46,525 nucleotides of DNA. Origin: CAYNWK01 sp964400875. Its GTDB lineage: Bacteria; Chloroflexota; Anaerolineae; Anaerolineales; UBA4823. A program made the position numbers and the translations under genes. Below are positions 18,363 to 26,474 of this stretch, piece by piece (position 1 is the first letter of the stretch; each line of letters opens with the position of its first letter). The notes below the pieces were generated by a model that saw only the letters and a list, made by a program, of their open reading frames with translations, was not told the origin of the DNA and did no database searches. Location: positions 1 through 46,525 of the forward strand of contig CAYNWK010000015.1 of assembly GCA_964400875.1 (NCBI GenBank). The letters are read 5' to 3'.

Positions 18363-19244
18363 TCAGACGACGGCTGTTTCTCCGGCGCGCATGGCGTTGA
18401 ATGCCGCGATGGATACTTCCAGCATTTCCAAACTGGGTTCCCGGGTCGTCAGATGCTGTAAAGCGAGGTTCGGCCAGATCAGGGCGCGCACGAAGGGTGA
18501 GTCCAGGTGGTTGGCAGTCCAGCGGATGTATTCGTAAGCCAGACCGGCGAGCACAGGCAGCAGAATAATGCGTGAAAGCAATCGCCACCACAAAGGCAGC
18601 GGGCCCAACAGGGTGAACAGCAGGATAGAGACCAACACCAGGGTCAGCAGAAAGGCTGTCCCGCAGCGCGGGTGTTCCAGGGAGTAAGCCGCGACGGACT
18701 CCGGGGTCAGGTCTGCGCCGGCTTCAAAAGCGTTGATGGTCTTGTGCTCCGCGCCGTGGTAGCCGAACACACGTTGGATGTCCGGGAGGCGTCCTACCAA
18801 CCAGATGTACGCGACCAGGAGGAACAGCCGGGTGAGACCTTCCAGCAGGTTGCTCCACCAGGCATTCCAGGAGAAAGCGCTCTCGAACAGGTGCCCGACG
18901 GCTGCCGGTGTCAGGAAGAAGAGGGCAATGCCGAACCCTAAAGAGATTGCCAGGGTCAGGTAGAGTGCAGGACCCTCGATCTTCTCTTCTTCACCCGTCT
19001 GGATATTCGCAGAGATGGTCAGGGCGCGCACGCCCAACCCTAGGGCATCCCACAACATGACCAGACCCCTTAAAAAGGGGACTTTTGCCACCCGGCTGAG
19101 ATAAATGCCGCCGAGCTGCTCTTTATGAATCTCGATATGCTGGTCAGGCGCGCGCATCGCAATGGCAACCGAAGCTCTCCCCCGCATCATTACGCCTTCG
19201 ATGACCGCTTGGCCTCCGTAACTGGGTAGTTTTAAATCGCTCAT
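18363..19244 (-). CDS. YqhQ-family (DUF1385) membrane protein
   Basis: The likely start is ATG at 19244 ('MSDLKLPSYGG'), giving 293 residues; the frame is open 8 codons earlier. The family motifs 'GGQAVIEGVMMRG' at the N-terminus, 'YHGAEHKTINAFEAG' and 'HPRCGTAFLL' are intact, with about four to five membrane helices between and after them. The conserved His, Glu and Cys residues suggest metal binding, but the biochemical role of DUF1385 proteins is not established. It lies 20 nt downstream of the M20 dipeptidase gene, yet has its own TATAAT box. Confidence 0.88.
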   Translation of the reverse strand: MSDLKLPSYGGQAVIEGVMMRGRASVAIAMRAPDQHIEIHKEQLGGIYLSRVAKVPFLRGLVMLWDALGLGVRALTISANIQTGEEEKIEGPALYLTLAISLGFGIALFFLTPAAVGHLFESAFSWNAWWSNLLEGLTRLFLLVAYIWLVGRLPDIQRVFGYHGAEHKTINAFEAGADLTPESVAAYSLEHPRCGTAFLLTLVLVSILLFTLLGPLPLWWRLLSRIILLPVLAGLAYEYIRWTANHLDSPFVRALIWPNLALQHLTTREPSLEMLEVSIAAFNAMRAGETAVV

Positions 19245-19250
19245 ATCTGG

Positions 19251-19256
19251 ATTATA
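19251..19256 (-). promoter_or_regulatory. Perfect -10 box 6 nt before the YqhQ-family start codon
   Basis: On the minus strand TATAAT lies 6 nt before the ATG at 19244, with no ribosome binding site between. This implies a leaderless or nearly leaderless transcript. The -35 region lies inside the end of the dipeptidase gene and is poor. Confidence 0.45.
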
Positions 19257-19264
19257 GCGCGATC

Positions 19265-20641
19265 TCAACCTTCAAGATTAAGAAAGAAATTAATCAGCGC
19301 ATCGATGCCCCGGTACCAGGTGGGCAGGTGCAGCTTCTCATTGGGGCTGTGCATATTGTCGTCGGGCAGCGCAAAGCCGGTGTTTACCGATTCAACCCCA
19401 AGGATCTCCTGGAACTGGCCCACGACCGGCACGCTACCGCCTTCCCGCTTGAACAGTGGTTTGCTGTTCCAGACTGCCTCCATGGCGTCCTCCATGGCTT
19501 TCACATAGCTCGAATTCCGGTCCGAAATCGAGGCCGGACTGCCGACCATCTTGTCCACCTCATAGCGGATCGCATTGGAAGCGTTATCGGCCAGATATTG
19601 CAGCAATTGCTCGTGCACGTCTTCCGGGTCCTGGTCAGGCACCAGACGCATAGAGATCTTCGCCATCGCTTTGGACGGCAGCACGGTCTTGCCGCCTTCT
19701 CCGACAAATCCTGAAAGGAAGCCGTTAACTTCCAGGGTTGGGCGCGCCCCGGTTCGTTCTATAGGAGCGTATTCCGGCTCACCCCACAGGGCTGGCGCGC
19801 CGGTCTGGTCGAGATAGACCGCTTCGTTGACTCCAAGGCGGGAGAGCTCGGCGCGCTCCTCTTCTTCCAGGTCGCGGACCTTGTCGTAAAATCCTGGGAG
19901 CGTTACGTGACCGTTTGAATCGTGCATGCCGGCGATCAACTCGCACAGCGCTTGCGCTGGGTTGTGTACCGTACCTCCGAAAACCCCGGAGTGGAGATCG
20001 TGATCGGGTCCGTAAACCCGCACTTCGAAGTATGCCAGGCCGCGCAGGCCGTACGTGATCGTCGGTTTGTCTGGGGCGATCATGCCGGTATCCGGATTGA
20101 GCGCGACGTCGCAAGCCAGGAGTTCTTTATGTTCCCGGATGAATTTGCCCAGGTTGGGAGAACCGACCTCCTCTTCCCCTTCGATCAGAAACTTCAGGTT
20201 GACGGGCAGTGCACCGTTACGGGCGAGCGCTTCTACAGCTTTGATGGAGGCAAGCACCTGGCCTTTCATGTCGGTCGCGCCGCGCCCGTACAGGTTGTCA
20301 CCGCGGACCTCAGCCTCGAAAGGACCGCTTTTCCAAAGATCCACCGGATCAGCGGGTTGGACATCGTAATGGCCGTAGATCAAAACCGTCGGCGCAGTTT
20401 CCCCTGCTGACAGCGATTCACCATATACGACCGGATGCCCGCCAGTGGGCATCACCTTCACGTTTTGAATGCCGGTATCGCGCAGCTGTTGTGCGACCCA
20501 ATCTGCTGCTTGCTGTAAGTCCGCTTTGCGCTCTGGATCGGTGGAGATCGAAGGGATGGCGACAAAGTCCTTCAATTCTTCCAGGAACCGGTCGCTGTTT
20601 TCGTGAGCATATTGCAAGGCTGCAGAACGCTGGTTCGTCAT
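19265..20641 (-). CDS. M20-family dipeptidase
   Basis: A 458-residue zinc peptidase of the ArgE/DapE/carnosinase type. Metal and catalytic motifs are all present: 'YGHYDVQPADP', 'GRGATDMKGQ', the catalytic Glu in 'EGEEEVGSPN', 'LNPDTG', 'DLHSGVFGG' in the dimerisation lid, and the last His ligand in 'DDNMHSPNEK'. No signal peptide is seen, so it is cytoplasmic. Start ATG at 20641 is preceded by GAGGAG. A TATAAT on the minus strand (20699-20704) is a candidate -10 box. It probably cleaves dipeptides delivered by peptidases such as PepF. Confidence 0.95.
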   Translation of the reverse strand: MTNQRSAALQYAHENSDRFLEELKDFVAIPSISTDPERKADLQQAADWVAQQLRDTGIQNVKVMPTGGHPVVYGESLSAGETAPTVLIYGHYDVQPADPVDLWKSGPFEAEVRGDNLYGRGATDMKGQVLASIKAVEALARNGALPVNLKFLIEGEEEVGSPNLGKFIREHKELLACDVALNPDTGMIAPDKPTITYGLRGLAYFEVRVYGPDHDLHSGVFGGTVHNPAQALCELIAGMHDSNGHVTLPGFYDKVRDLEEEERAELSRLGVNEAVYLDQTGAPALWGEPEYAPIERTGARPTLEVNGFLSGFVGEGGKTVLPSKAMAKISMRLVPDQDPEDVHEQLLQYLADNASNAIRYEVDKMVGSPASISDRNSSYVKAMEDAMEAVWNSKPLFKREGGSVPVVGQFQEILGVESVNTGFALPDDNMHSPNEKLHLPTWYRGIDALINFFLNLEG

Positions 20642-20719
20642 AATCGTCTCCTCAATCTGTCGGGGTAGGGATTTATTCTGTGTATATATGCCGGAAGAAT
20701 TATACTCCTCTGCGGTTTA

Positions 20720-21205
20720 TCAATCAGGTGGCGATGGGTTGATCTCCCGGATTTCGTCGCCGATCTGGATAATCCCCTCGGTGAGGATCTGGGCGCGCAA
20801 GCCGCCGCGGTGGACCAAAGCCGGCAGGATCTCCCTGCGCCCGCTTAATTTCGCCAGGTGTGTGCACGGCTCGCACAGTTCGAGACCGAACAGCTTGATC
20901 TCGCCCACCTTAAAATCACGGCCAACGAGGTGGTTTAGTGGAGCCCCGTGCGTCACCAGGTTGCGACGGCTGGTGCCCGGATCCAGGCTCAGGCTGTAAT
21001 CTCGCTGCAGCGCATCATACGTCTCTACCTCTATCAAAGTAACTTCGTTCTCGGGGCTGTGATCGTTGGGCTGCAATTCTGCTCTTTGGTAATAACGGTC
21101 GCCCATCAAACCTTTGCCAGGCACGGCGCGCACCTGCTGCAGCGCCTGCATTTCGTCGCCTTTCTTGGAGCTGATGTAAATTGCCTCGAGTTCACCTTTC
21201 CACAC
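20720..21205 (-). CDS. MOSC-domain protein
   Basis: The GTG at 21205 is the preferred start (160 residues), with AGGTGG upstream; the frame is open to a TTG at 21220. It is a stand-alone MOSC domain: 'GLMGDRYY', 'EVTLIEVE', 'SRRNLVTHGAPLNHLVGRDFKVG' and 'LCEPCTHLAKLSG', the latter with the conserved Cys used for sulfur handling in this superfamily. MOSC domains occur in Moco sulfurase C-termini and in YiiM-like proteins. It lies divergently, about 260 bp from the first molybdenum-hydroxylase gene, which suggests a role in cofactor sulfuration or in detoxifying N-hydroxylated products; this is inference. A TATAAT at 21253-21258 on the minus strand is a candidate -10 box. Confidence 0.9.
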   Translation of the reverse strand: MWKGELEAIYISSKKGDEMQALQQVRAVPGKGLMGDRYYQRAELQPNDHSPENEVTLIEVETYDALQRDYSLSLDPGTSRRNLVTHGAPLNHLVGRDFKVGEIKLFGLELCEPCTHLAKLSGRREILPALVHRGGLRAQILTEGIIQIGDEIREINPSPPD

Positions 21206-21323
21206 GCTTCCACCTCGCAACTTGTTGGTATTTTTATGATTCGACGAATGAGATTATACGCGATATGCTCACTGCCTACCTCCCATCTTTATGAGATTCC
21301 TGAAGAGACGGTAAGAAAGGGGG

Positions 21324-21350
21324 TTGACGGAAGATTTTTCATGTTAAAAT
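21324..21350 (+). promoter_or_regulatory. Candidate promoter of the Mo-hydroxylase/F420 gene run
   Basis: TTGACG (21324-21329) and TAAAAT (21345-21350) are 15 nt apart, slightly short of optimal. A register with 16-17 nt spacing gives AAAATA or AAATAA. Transcription would begin near 21357, just before the structured leader. Confidence 0.5.
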
Positions 21351-21361
21351 AAGGATACACT

Positions 21362-21463
21362 GGATCGGTGGTCGTCACCGGCTGTGCCTGTGACGGCGTC
21401 GGGCAATGGCCCGTCGAAAAGTGCCGCCGTATATCCGCAGGCTGCTAGACTTGTCGCCGATCC
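21362..21463 (+). promoter_or_regulatory. Structured 5' leader, possible riboswitch
   Basis: GGATCGG (21362-21368) pairs with CCGATCC (21457-21463), whose last base touches the ATG. Nested inside are GCCTG/CAGGC (21386-21390 with 21438-21442), ACGGCG/CGCCGT (21393-21398 with 21425-21430) and CGGGC/GCCCG (21400-21404 with 21409-21413). A competing hairpin, CGTCAC/GTGACG (21373-21378 with 21390-21395), would exclude part of these pairs. No Shine-Dalgarno sequence is seen. The conserved sequences of the Moco, TPP, c-di-GMP and cobalamin classes were not found. Confidence 0.5.
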
Positions 21464-22357
21464 ATGACTCTTTGGAAGCATTATCATCTCGCTAATACCG
21501 TCGAAGACGCTTTAGAAGCGCTCTGCAACGCGCCCGGTCCGGTTCGATTGGTTTCCGGGGGGACTGACTTGTTGCTGGACCTTGAGCAAGGGCGCCACGC
21601 TCCGGTCGAAACTTTAGTAGACGTCACCCAAATTCCCCGACTTTGCGCCTTGGAGTATCGCCGCGAGCAGCTTTTTATCGGCGCAGCGGTTCCCCTCAAT
21701 CATATCGTCGCCTCTCCCATCGTTGAAGAACACGCCCAGGCTTTGCTAGAAGCCTGCGCGCTGATCGGCGGCCCACAGGTGCGCAATACTGCCACGTTGG
21801 GCGGCAACGTAGGACACGCCCTGCCGGCTGCGGATGGCACCATCGCGCTGCTGGCCCTGAATGCCCAGGTGGAAATCGCCAGCCCTTCCAGCCAACGTCT
21901 TCAACCCATCGAAGAACTGTTTATAGGACCGGGAAGATCGACCTTGGAAGCGAACCGGGATATCATCCTGGGATTCTATTTGCCCTTGCGTGAGGCGAGC
22001 CAGGCCTCCGCGTTTACCCGGGTAATGCGCCCGCAAGGCGTGGCCCTGCCAATCATCAATATGGCTACCTGGATCCACCGAGAAGGTGAGGTGATTGGGG
22101 ATGTCCGTTTATCAGTCGGACCCTCCGGACCTACACCCCGGCGTGGGCGCTCTGCAGAACAGGCGCTCATGGGCCGCGCGCCGGGTGAAAGCGCCTTGGA
22201 AGCCGCCCTGGATGCTCTGCTGGGAGAATCGCGCTTCCGGACCAGCCCGCAAAGAGCTTCGGCCGATTACCGGCGGCACCTGGTCGAATCCTTATTACGC
22301 GAGTCAGTGTTGACTGCCTGGGCAAGGACGCTTGATTCCGAATCGGTACGCAGTTGA
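21464..22357 (+). CDS. Molybdenum hydroxylase FAD-binding subunit (module 1)
   Basis: A 297-residue CoxM/XdhB/YgfM-type subunit. The FAD pyrophosphate loop 'VSGGTDLLLDL' (about 30-41) and the second flavin motif 'RNTATLGGNVGHALPAADG' (about 106-124) are intact, followed by the C-terminal CO_deh_flav_C-like domain. It should carry electrons from the FeS clusters of the partner to an external acceptor. It is the first gene of the long co-directional run and is 83 bp upstream of the FeS-Mo fusion, its evident partner. In the E. coli selenium-dependent hydroxylase region YgfM holds the same position relative to XdhD. The leader upstream could control its translation. Confidence 0.93.
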   Translation: MTLWKHYHLANTVEDALEALCNAPGPVRLVSGGTDLLLDLEQGRHAPVETLVDVTQIPRLCALEYRREQLFIGAAVPLNHIVASPIVEEHAQALLEACALIGGPQVRNTATLGGNVGHALPAADGTIALLALNAQVEIASPSSQRLQPIEELFIGPGRSTLEANRDIILGFYLPLREASQASAFTRVMRPQGVALPIINMATWIHREGEVIGDVRLSVGPSGPTPRRGRSAEQALMGRAPGESALEAALDALLGESRFRTSPQRASADYRRHLVESLLRESVLTAWARTLDSESVRS

Positions 22358-22440
22358 CAGATAAAAAACCGGATTTTCGCGGATATTTCGGAAAAAGATC
22401 AGCTTTACTTTATTTCGTTTAGCAAGAGGATGTGAACGTC

Positions 22441-25290
22441 ATGGAACTGACGGTTAACGGTAGACCTTATTCGGTAGAGTGTGGACCTGCAGAAATGCTA
22501 TCAGCATTGCTGCGAGAGCGCCTGGGATTGACCGGCACCAAGATCGGCTGTAACGAAGCCGAGTGCGGTTCGTGCACCGTGCTCGTTAACGGCGAGCCCG
22601 TGCTTGCATGTAATTATCCCGCCCGGCGCGCCCAAGGCAAGCAAGTTCTTACCATCGAGGGGCTGGCGCAGGTCTGGCAGCAGGCTGACAGCGCTGCGAC
22701 CGGGAACGGCAGTAGGCGCGATGAGAGGCCTGCCCTGCACCCCTTGCAGGAAGCCTTTGTCGCCCATGGGGCCGTGCAATGTGGTTTTTGCATTCCGGGA
22801 CAGATCATGACCGCTTATGCCCTTCTGGAGCGCAACCCCGAAGCCGGTGAGACGGAGGTGCGCCACGCTTTGAAGGACACCCTGTGTCGCTGCGCCGGCT
22901 ATCCCAGCATCCTCAGCGCTATCCAGGCTGCCGCCCGCAAGCTGAACACTGGAGAACCCATAGAACCGCGCCGCTTACCCGCGAATTCCGATGGGGCCAA
23001 AATTGTAGGCAAGTCCGTTCCGCGGCCGGACGCGCTCGGTAAGGTCACCGGCGCCACGAAATTCACCGACGACATCAACTTTGAAGGCATGCTGTACGCG
23101 CGGGTGAAACGCGCCGGGGTGCCGCATGCCATCTTGACCCGCATCGACGTCGAGCTGGCGCGCCAGCTGCCCGGCGTAGTCGCCGTGCTGATCGCTGACG
23201 ACATCCCGGGAGAACGCAACCACGGGGTGGTCGTTTACGATTGGCCGACGATGGTTGGGGTAGGGGAGCGCGTTCGTTACATTGGAGATGCGGTCGCCAT
23301 CGTCGCTGCGGAGACGCCAGAGGCAGCTGCCCAGGCCCTGGAATTGATCGAGCTGGAATTCGAACTCCAGGAAGTGATCAGCGACCCGGTGCGCGCACGC
23401 CAGGCGGACGCTCCCACGCTGCACGAAAAAGGCAACACGCTCAAACACATCAAGGTGCGCAAGGGAGATATGGCGCGCGGTTTCGAAGACGCCGACCTGA
23501 TCGTAGAGGGCACTTATCACACGGCGATCACAGAACATGCTTTCATCGAGCCGGAATGCAGCATCTCAAGGCTGACCGATGAGGGGCGCATAGAGATCTA
23601 CGTCGGGTCCCAGATCCCTTACGCCGATCGCAGCCAGGTCGCCAGGGTTCTGAACCGGCCGGAAGAGGATGTGCGCATTATCGGCATGATGATCGGCGGA
23701 GGATTCGGCGGCAAAGAGGACATCGCCGGGCAGATTCATGCTGCCTTGCTCACTCAGGCGACCGGCAGCCCGGTCAAGTTGCTTTTCGACAGGCATGAGA
23801 GCTTACTGGTTCATCCAAAGCGGCACGGCACACAGATCAAGGTCAAGATCGGCGCTCGCCGGGACGGTACTTTGACCGCCGTAGAATCCGAATTATATGG
23901 GGATACCGGCGCCTACGCTTCTTTGGGCGAGAAAGTCATGACCCGAGCAACCACGCATTCCTCCGGGCCCTACGACGTGCCGCACAGCAAAGCCGATTGC
24001 TACGCGATGTACACCAACAACCCGCCGGCCGGCGCATTTCGCGGTTTTGGTGTGACCCAATCCTGCTTTGCGGTGGAGAGCATGATCGATATCCTCGCTG
24101 AACAGCTGGAGATGGATCCAATTACGCTGCGCCGCAAGAACGCTCTGCACCTGGGATCCATCACCAACACCGGACAGGTCCTGGGAGAGAGTGTCGGGTT
24201 GCTCGAATGCCTGGACCGGGTTGAGCGCGAGATGATCCGCCTGACGGGCGGAAAAGATCCCTTTATTTCGAAGCCGGTGGATGGCGCGGCGCATTTGCGC
24301 CGCTCCTGGGGGATAGCCGTCGCTTATAAGAACACCGGCTTAGGCGGTGGAGCTCCGGACAAAGCCTCGGCCGAAGTGGAGCTCTTGGAGGATGGCACCC
24401 TGGAGGTGCGTACTTCCTCCGCCGAGATCGGGCAGGGCCTTGTCACAGTATTGCAGATGATCGTCGCCGAAGAGTTCGAAGTGCCGCTTAATCAGGTGCG
24501 GGTGCTGCTTTCGGATACCGATCTTACCCCCGACGGCGGCCCAACAACCGCCTCGCGGCAAACTTACGTGAGCGGAAACGCGGCCCGCTACGCCGCCCGC
24601 ACCCTTCGACAGGCCATTACCAGCACGCTGGCAGAGAAGTTCGATTACCCGCCGGACCAGATCCGCTTTGTCGAAGGCCTGGCGCGGGTCAACGGACATT
24701 CAATCGAGCTCGGCAAGGTCGTGGAAGAGATGAGATTGGAAGGCCGCCAACCTCGCGCGCTGTATGAATATTGGGCCCCGGAGACCAAACCGTTAGGCCA
24801 GGGTGGAGACATGCATTTCGCCTTCTCTTTTGCCGCTCAGGCTGCCGAAGTTGAAGTCAACACCCTGACTGGAGAGGTCACTGTCCTGCGGGTCATCGCC
24901 GCTAACGATGTTGGCAAAGCGATCAACCCACTGGGATTGCAGGGCCAGATCGAGGGTGGGGTGATGATGGGTTTGGGAAACGCGCTGACCGAGAATTTCA
25001 TTATGCAAGATGGTTACGTCGTCACCGATCGCCTGGCACGGTACCGTATGCCGTCCATCGTCCATACGCCCGAGATCATCTCCATCGTCGTGGAACACCC
25101 CACGGCGGATGGTCCATTCGGAGCCAAGGGTGTAGGTGAAATCTCCAGCATACCCACTACTCCGGCGATCACCAACGCCATATACAATGCAGTAGGGGTG
25201 CGGGTGGATCGCTTGCCTGTTGATCAAGAGGTGATCGCCCGGGAATTAAGCCACGGTTTCAGCCGGGAGAAAGCAGTCGTAGGGGCATGA
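22441..25290 (+). CDS. Molybdenum hydroxylase, fused FeS and Mo subunits (module 1, XdhD-like)
   Basis: 949 residues from ATG at 22441, with AAGAGGA upstream (an in-frame GTG at 22432 is too close to that site). The N-terminus holds two [2Fe-2S] clusters: Cys37, 42, 45 and 57 (plant type), and Cys114, 117, 149 and 151 (helical type). A hydrophilic insertion lies at about 80-98. The xanthine-oxidase-type Mo domain spans about 188-949, with 'GGGFGGK' (419-425), 'GAFRGFGVTQ' (active-site Arg near 534) and the base 'GVGE' with Glu900. All residues needed for hydroxylation appear to be present. It resembles E. coli XdhD in domain order and length, a suspected selenium-dependent enzyme. The substrate is unknown; purines or other N-heterocycles are likely. 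It overlaps the next gene by 4 nt. Confidence 0.93.
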   Translation: MELTVNGRPYSVECGPAEMLSALLRERLGLTGTKIGCNEAECGSCTVLVNGEPVLACNYPARRAQGKQVLTIEGLAQVWQQADSAATGNGSRRDERPALHPLQEAFVAHGAVQCGFCIPGQIMTAYALLERNPEAGETEVRHALKDTLCRCAGYPSILSAIQAAARKLNTGEPIEPRRLPANSDGAKIVGKSVPRPDALGKVTGATKFTDDINFEGMLYARVKRAGVPHAILTRIDVELARQLPGVVAVLIADDIPGERNHGVVVYDWPTMVGVGERVRYIGDAVAIVAAETPEAAAQALELIELEFELQEVISDPVRARQADAPTLHEKGNTLKHIKVRKGDMARGFEDADLIVEGTYHTAITEHAFIEPECSISRLTDEGRIEIYVGSQIPYADRSQVARVLNRPEEDVRIIGMMIGGGFGGKEDIAGQIHAALLTQATGSPVKLLFDRHESLLVHPKRHGTQIKVKIGARRDGTLTAVESELYGDTGAYASLGEKVMTRATTHSSGPYDVPHSKADCYAMYTNNPPAGAFRGFGVTQSCFAVESMIDILAEQLEMDPITLRRKNALHLGSITNTGQVLGESVGLLECLDRVEREMIRLTGGKDPFISKPVDGAAHLRRSWGIAVAYKNTGLGGGAPDKASAEVELLEDGTLEVRTSSAEIGQGLVTVLQMIVAEEFEVPLNQVRVLLSDTDLTPDGGPTTASRQTYVSGNAARYAARTLRQAITSTLAEKFDYPPDQIRFVEGLARVNGHSIELGKVVEEMRLEGRQPRALYEYWAPETKPLGQGGDMHFAFSFAAQAAEVEVNTLTGEVTVLRVIAANDVGKAINPLGLQGQIEGGVMMGLGNALTENFIMQDGYVVTDRLARYRMPSIVHTPEIISIVVEHPTADGPFGAKGVGEISSIPTTPAITNAIYNAVGVRVDRLPVDQEVIARELSHGFSREKAVVGA

Positions 25291-25916
25291 GCTCGATCGG
25301 GATCCCCCAATGGCTGGCGTGGGGGCGTGAGATCCAGGCTTTAGCCCAGACCGGGGCACAATACGCCGCTAACGACTACGAACGTGAGCGCTACGCGCGC
25401 CTGCGCGCCATCGCCGCGGAGATCATCTCCGAGCATACGGTGCTCGATTTTGACTCACTGGATGCTGCTTTTGCCCACCAGATCGGCTACGCTACGCCGC
25501 GAGTGGATGTGCGCGGCGCCGTTTTCCGGGAGGGGCAGCTGCTCTTCGTGCGGGAGCGTGCGGATGGCGGCTGGACATTACCTGGCGGTTGGGCTGATGT
25601 CGGCGACATGCCTTCCGGCGCCGTGGAACGCGAGGTGCTGGAGGAAAGCGGCTTCCAAGTGCAGGCGAGCCGGTTGATCGGCGTTTACGATGCTAATCGT
25701 CTCGGTCAGCTGGAGGTTTTTCACGCTTTCAAGCTGGTGTTTTTATGCGAATTGGAGGGTGGTGATGCCCGGGTGAGCTCGGAGACCACGGCGGTTGACT
25801 TCTTCGGTCCTGATAATCTTCCCGTGAGGCTGTCCGGGGAAAGGACGACTGCGCGCCACATCCGTGACGCGTTCATTGCCTGGCAGGACCCCAGCATTCC
25901 TGCGATTTTTGATTGA
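25287..25916 (+). CDS. Nudix hydrolase with N-terminal Nudix-associated domain
   Basis: A 209-residue protein whose ATGA start overlaps the stop of the Mo subunit, so it is translationally coupled. Residues 1-65 are the helical domain (NUDIX_N_2-like) common to ADP-sugar and nucleoside-diphosphate Nudix proteins. Residues 70-200 are the Nudix fold. The Nudix box starts at Gly101 and ends 'REVLEESGF'; the usual first Glu is Asp107, a conservative change. It should cleave a nucleoside diphosphate linked to another group, such as ADP-ribose, FAD or a dinucleotide cofactor. In this operon, turnover of a cofactor or nucleotide related to Moco or purines is possible. Confidence 0.9.
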   Translation: MSSIGIPQWLAWGREIQALAQTGAQYAANDYERERYARLRAIAAEIISEHTVLDFDSLDAAFAHQIGYATPRVDVRGAVFREGQLLFVRERADGGWTLPGGWADVGDMPSGAVEREVLEESGFQVQASRLIGVYDANRLGQLEVFHAFKLVFLCELEGGDARVSSETTAVDFFGPDNLPVRLSGERTTARHIRDAFIAWQDPSIPAIFD

Positions 25917-25959
25917 CGCGCGTTTCGAAACTCGCGTTCACCGGTCAGCGCATAATACA

Positions 25960-26445
25960 ATGGAACCCAACCCTGCCCTCACCGAATTGCCTTTCGATTT
26001 ACCAGGCCGCGTTTTCAGAAGCCCCATGCCTTTCTCCGCTTACGATCAAGGCGGCCAGCTGCTGGGCGCCTACCACCGGGAGAAGATTGCCGCTATCGTC
26101 CAACTGGCTCCGGACGAGGAGTGTTTGCAGTTGACCGGCAAAGAGCTGCGCGCGCTGTATGTTCTAGAAGGGTTCGAGGTTATCTATCAGCCTATCCTGG
26201 ACATGGGAATACCCTCGCGATCTGAGTTTGAGCGATCTCTCGCGATGGCGCTGGAAGTAGCCCAATCGGGGAACAACCTGGTGATACATTGTCACGCGGG
26301 CATTGGCAGAACGGGGACATTTCTGGCCTGCCTGGCGAAACGCATCCTGGGGTTTAGCGGAGACCAGGCTGTTTCCTGGGTCCGCCAGTTCATCCCCCAC
26401 GCTATCGAAACCGAGGGGCAAAGGCAGTTCGTAGCCCATTGCTGA
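25960..26445 (+). CDS. Dual-specificity/tyrosine phosphatase-like protein
   Basis: 161 residues from ATG at 25960. The signature 'HCHAGIGRTGT' fits HCx5R with Cys111 and Arg117. An Asp at 81 ('ILDMGIPS') is placed to act as the general acid. It is a small cytoplasmic single-domain member of the cysteine phosphatase superfamily. In bacteria these act on phosphotyrosine, phosphoinositol-like or nucleotide-type substrates. It lies between the Nudix and ssnA genes, 44 nt after the former. Its role in the operon is unclear. A CATAATACAATG context at the start offers no ribosome binding site. Confidence 0.85.
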   Translation: MEPNPALTELPFDLPGRVFRSPMPFSAYDQGGQLLGAYHREKIAAIVQLAPDEECLQLTGKELRALYVLEGFEVIYQPILDMGIPSRSEFERSLAMALEVAQSGNNLVIHCHAGIGRTGTFLACLAKRILGFSGDQAVSWVRQFIPHAIETEGQRQFVAHC

Positions 26446-26474
26446 ACCACGTTGGCGCACTGGAAAGGAATTCC

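Noticed and set aside
21362..21463. Canonical Moco riboswitch in the leader
   Set aside because: I could not find the conserved core sequences I know for the Moco motif, so only a generic structured leader is claimed.
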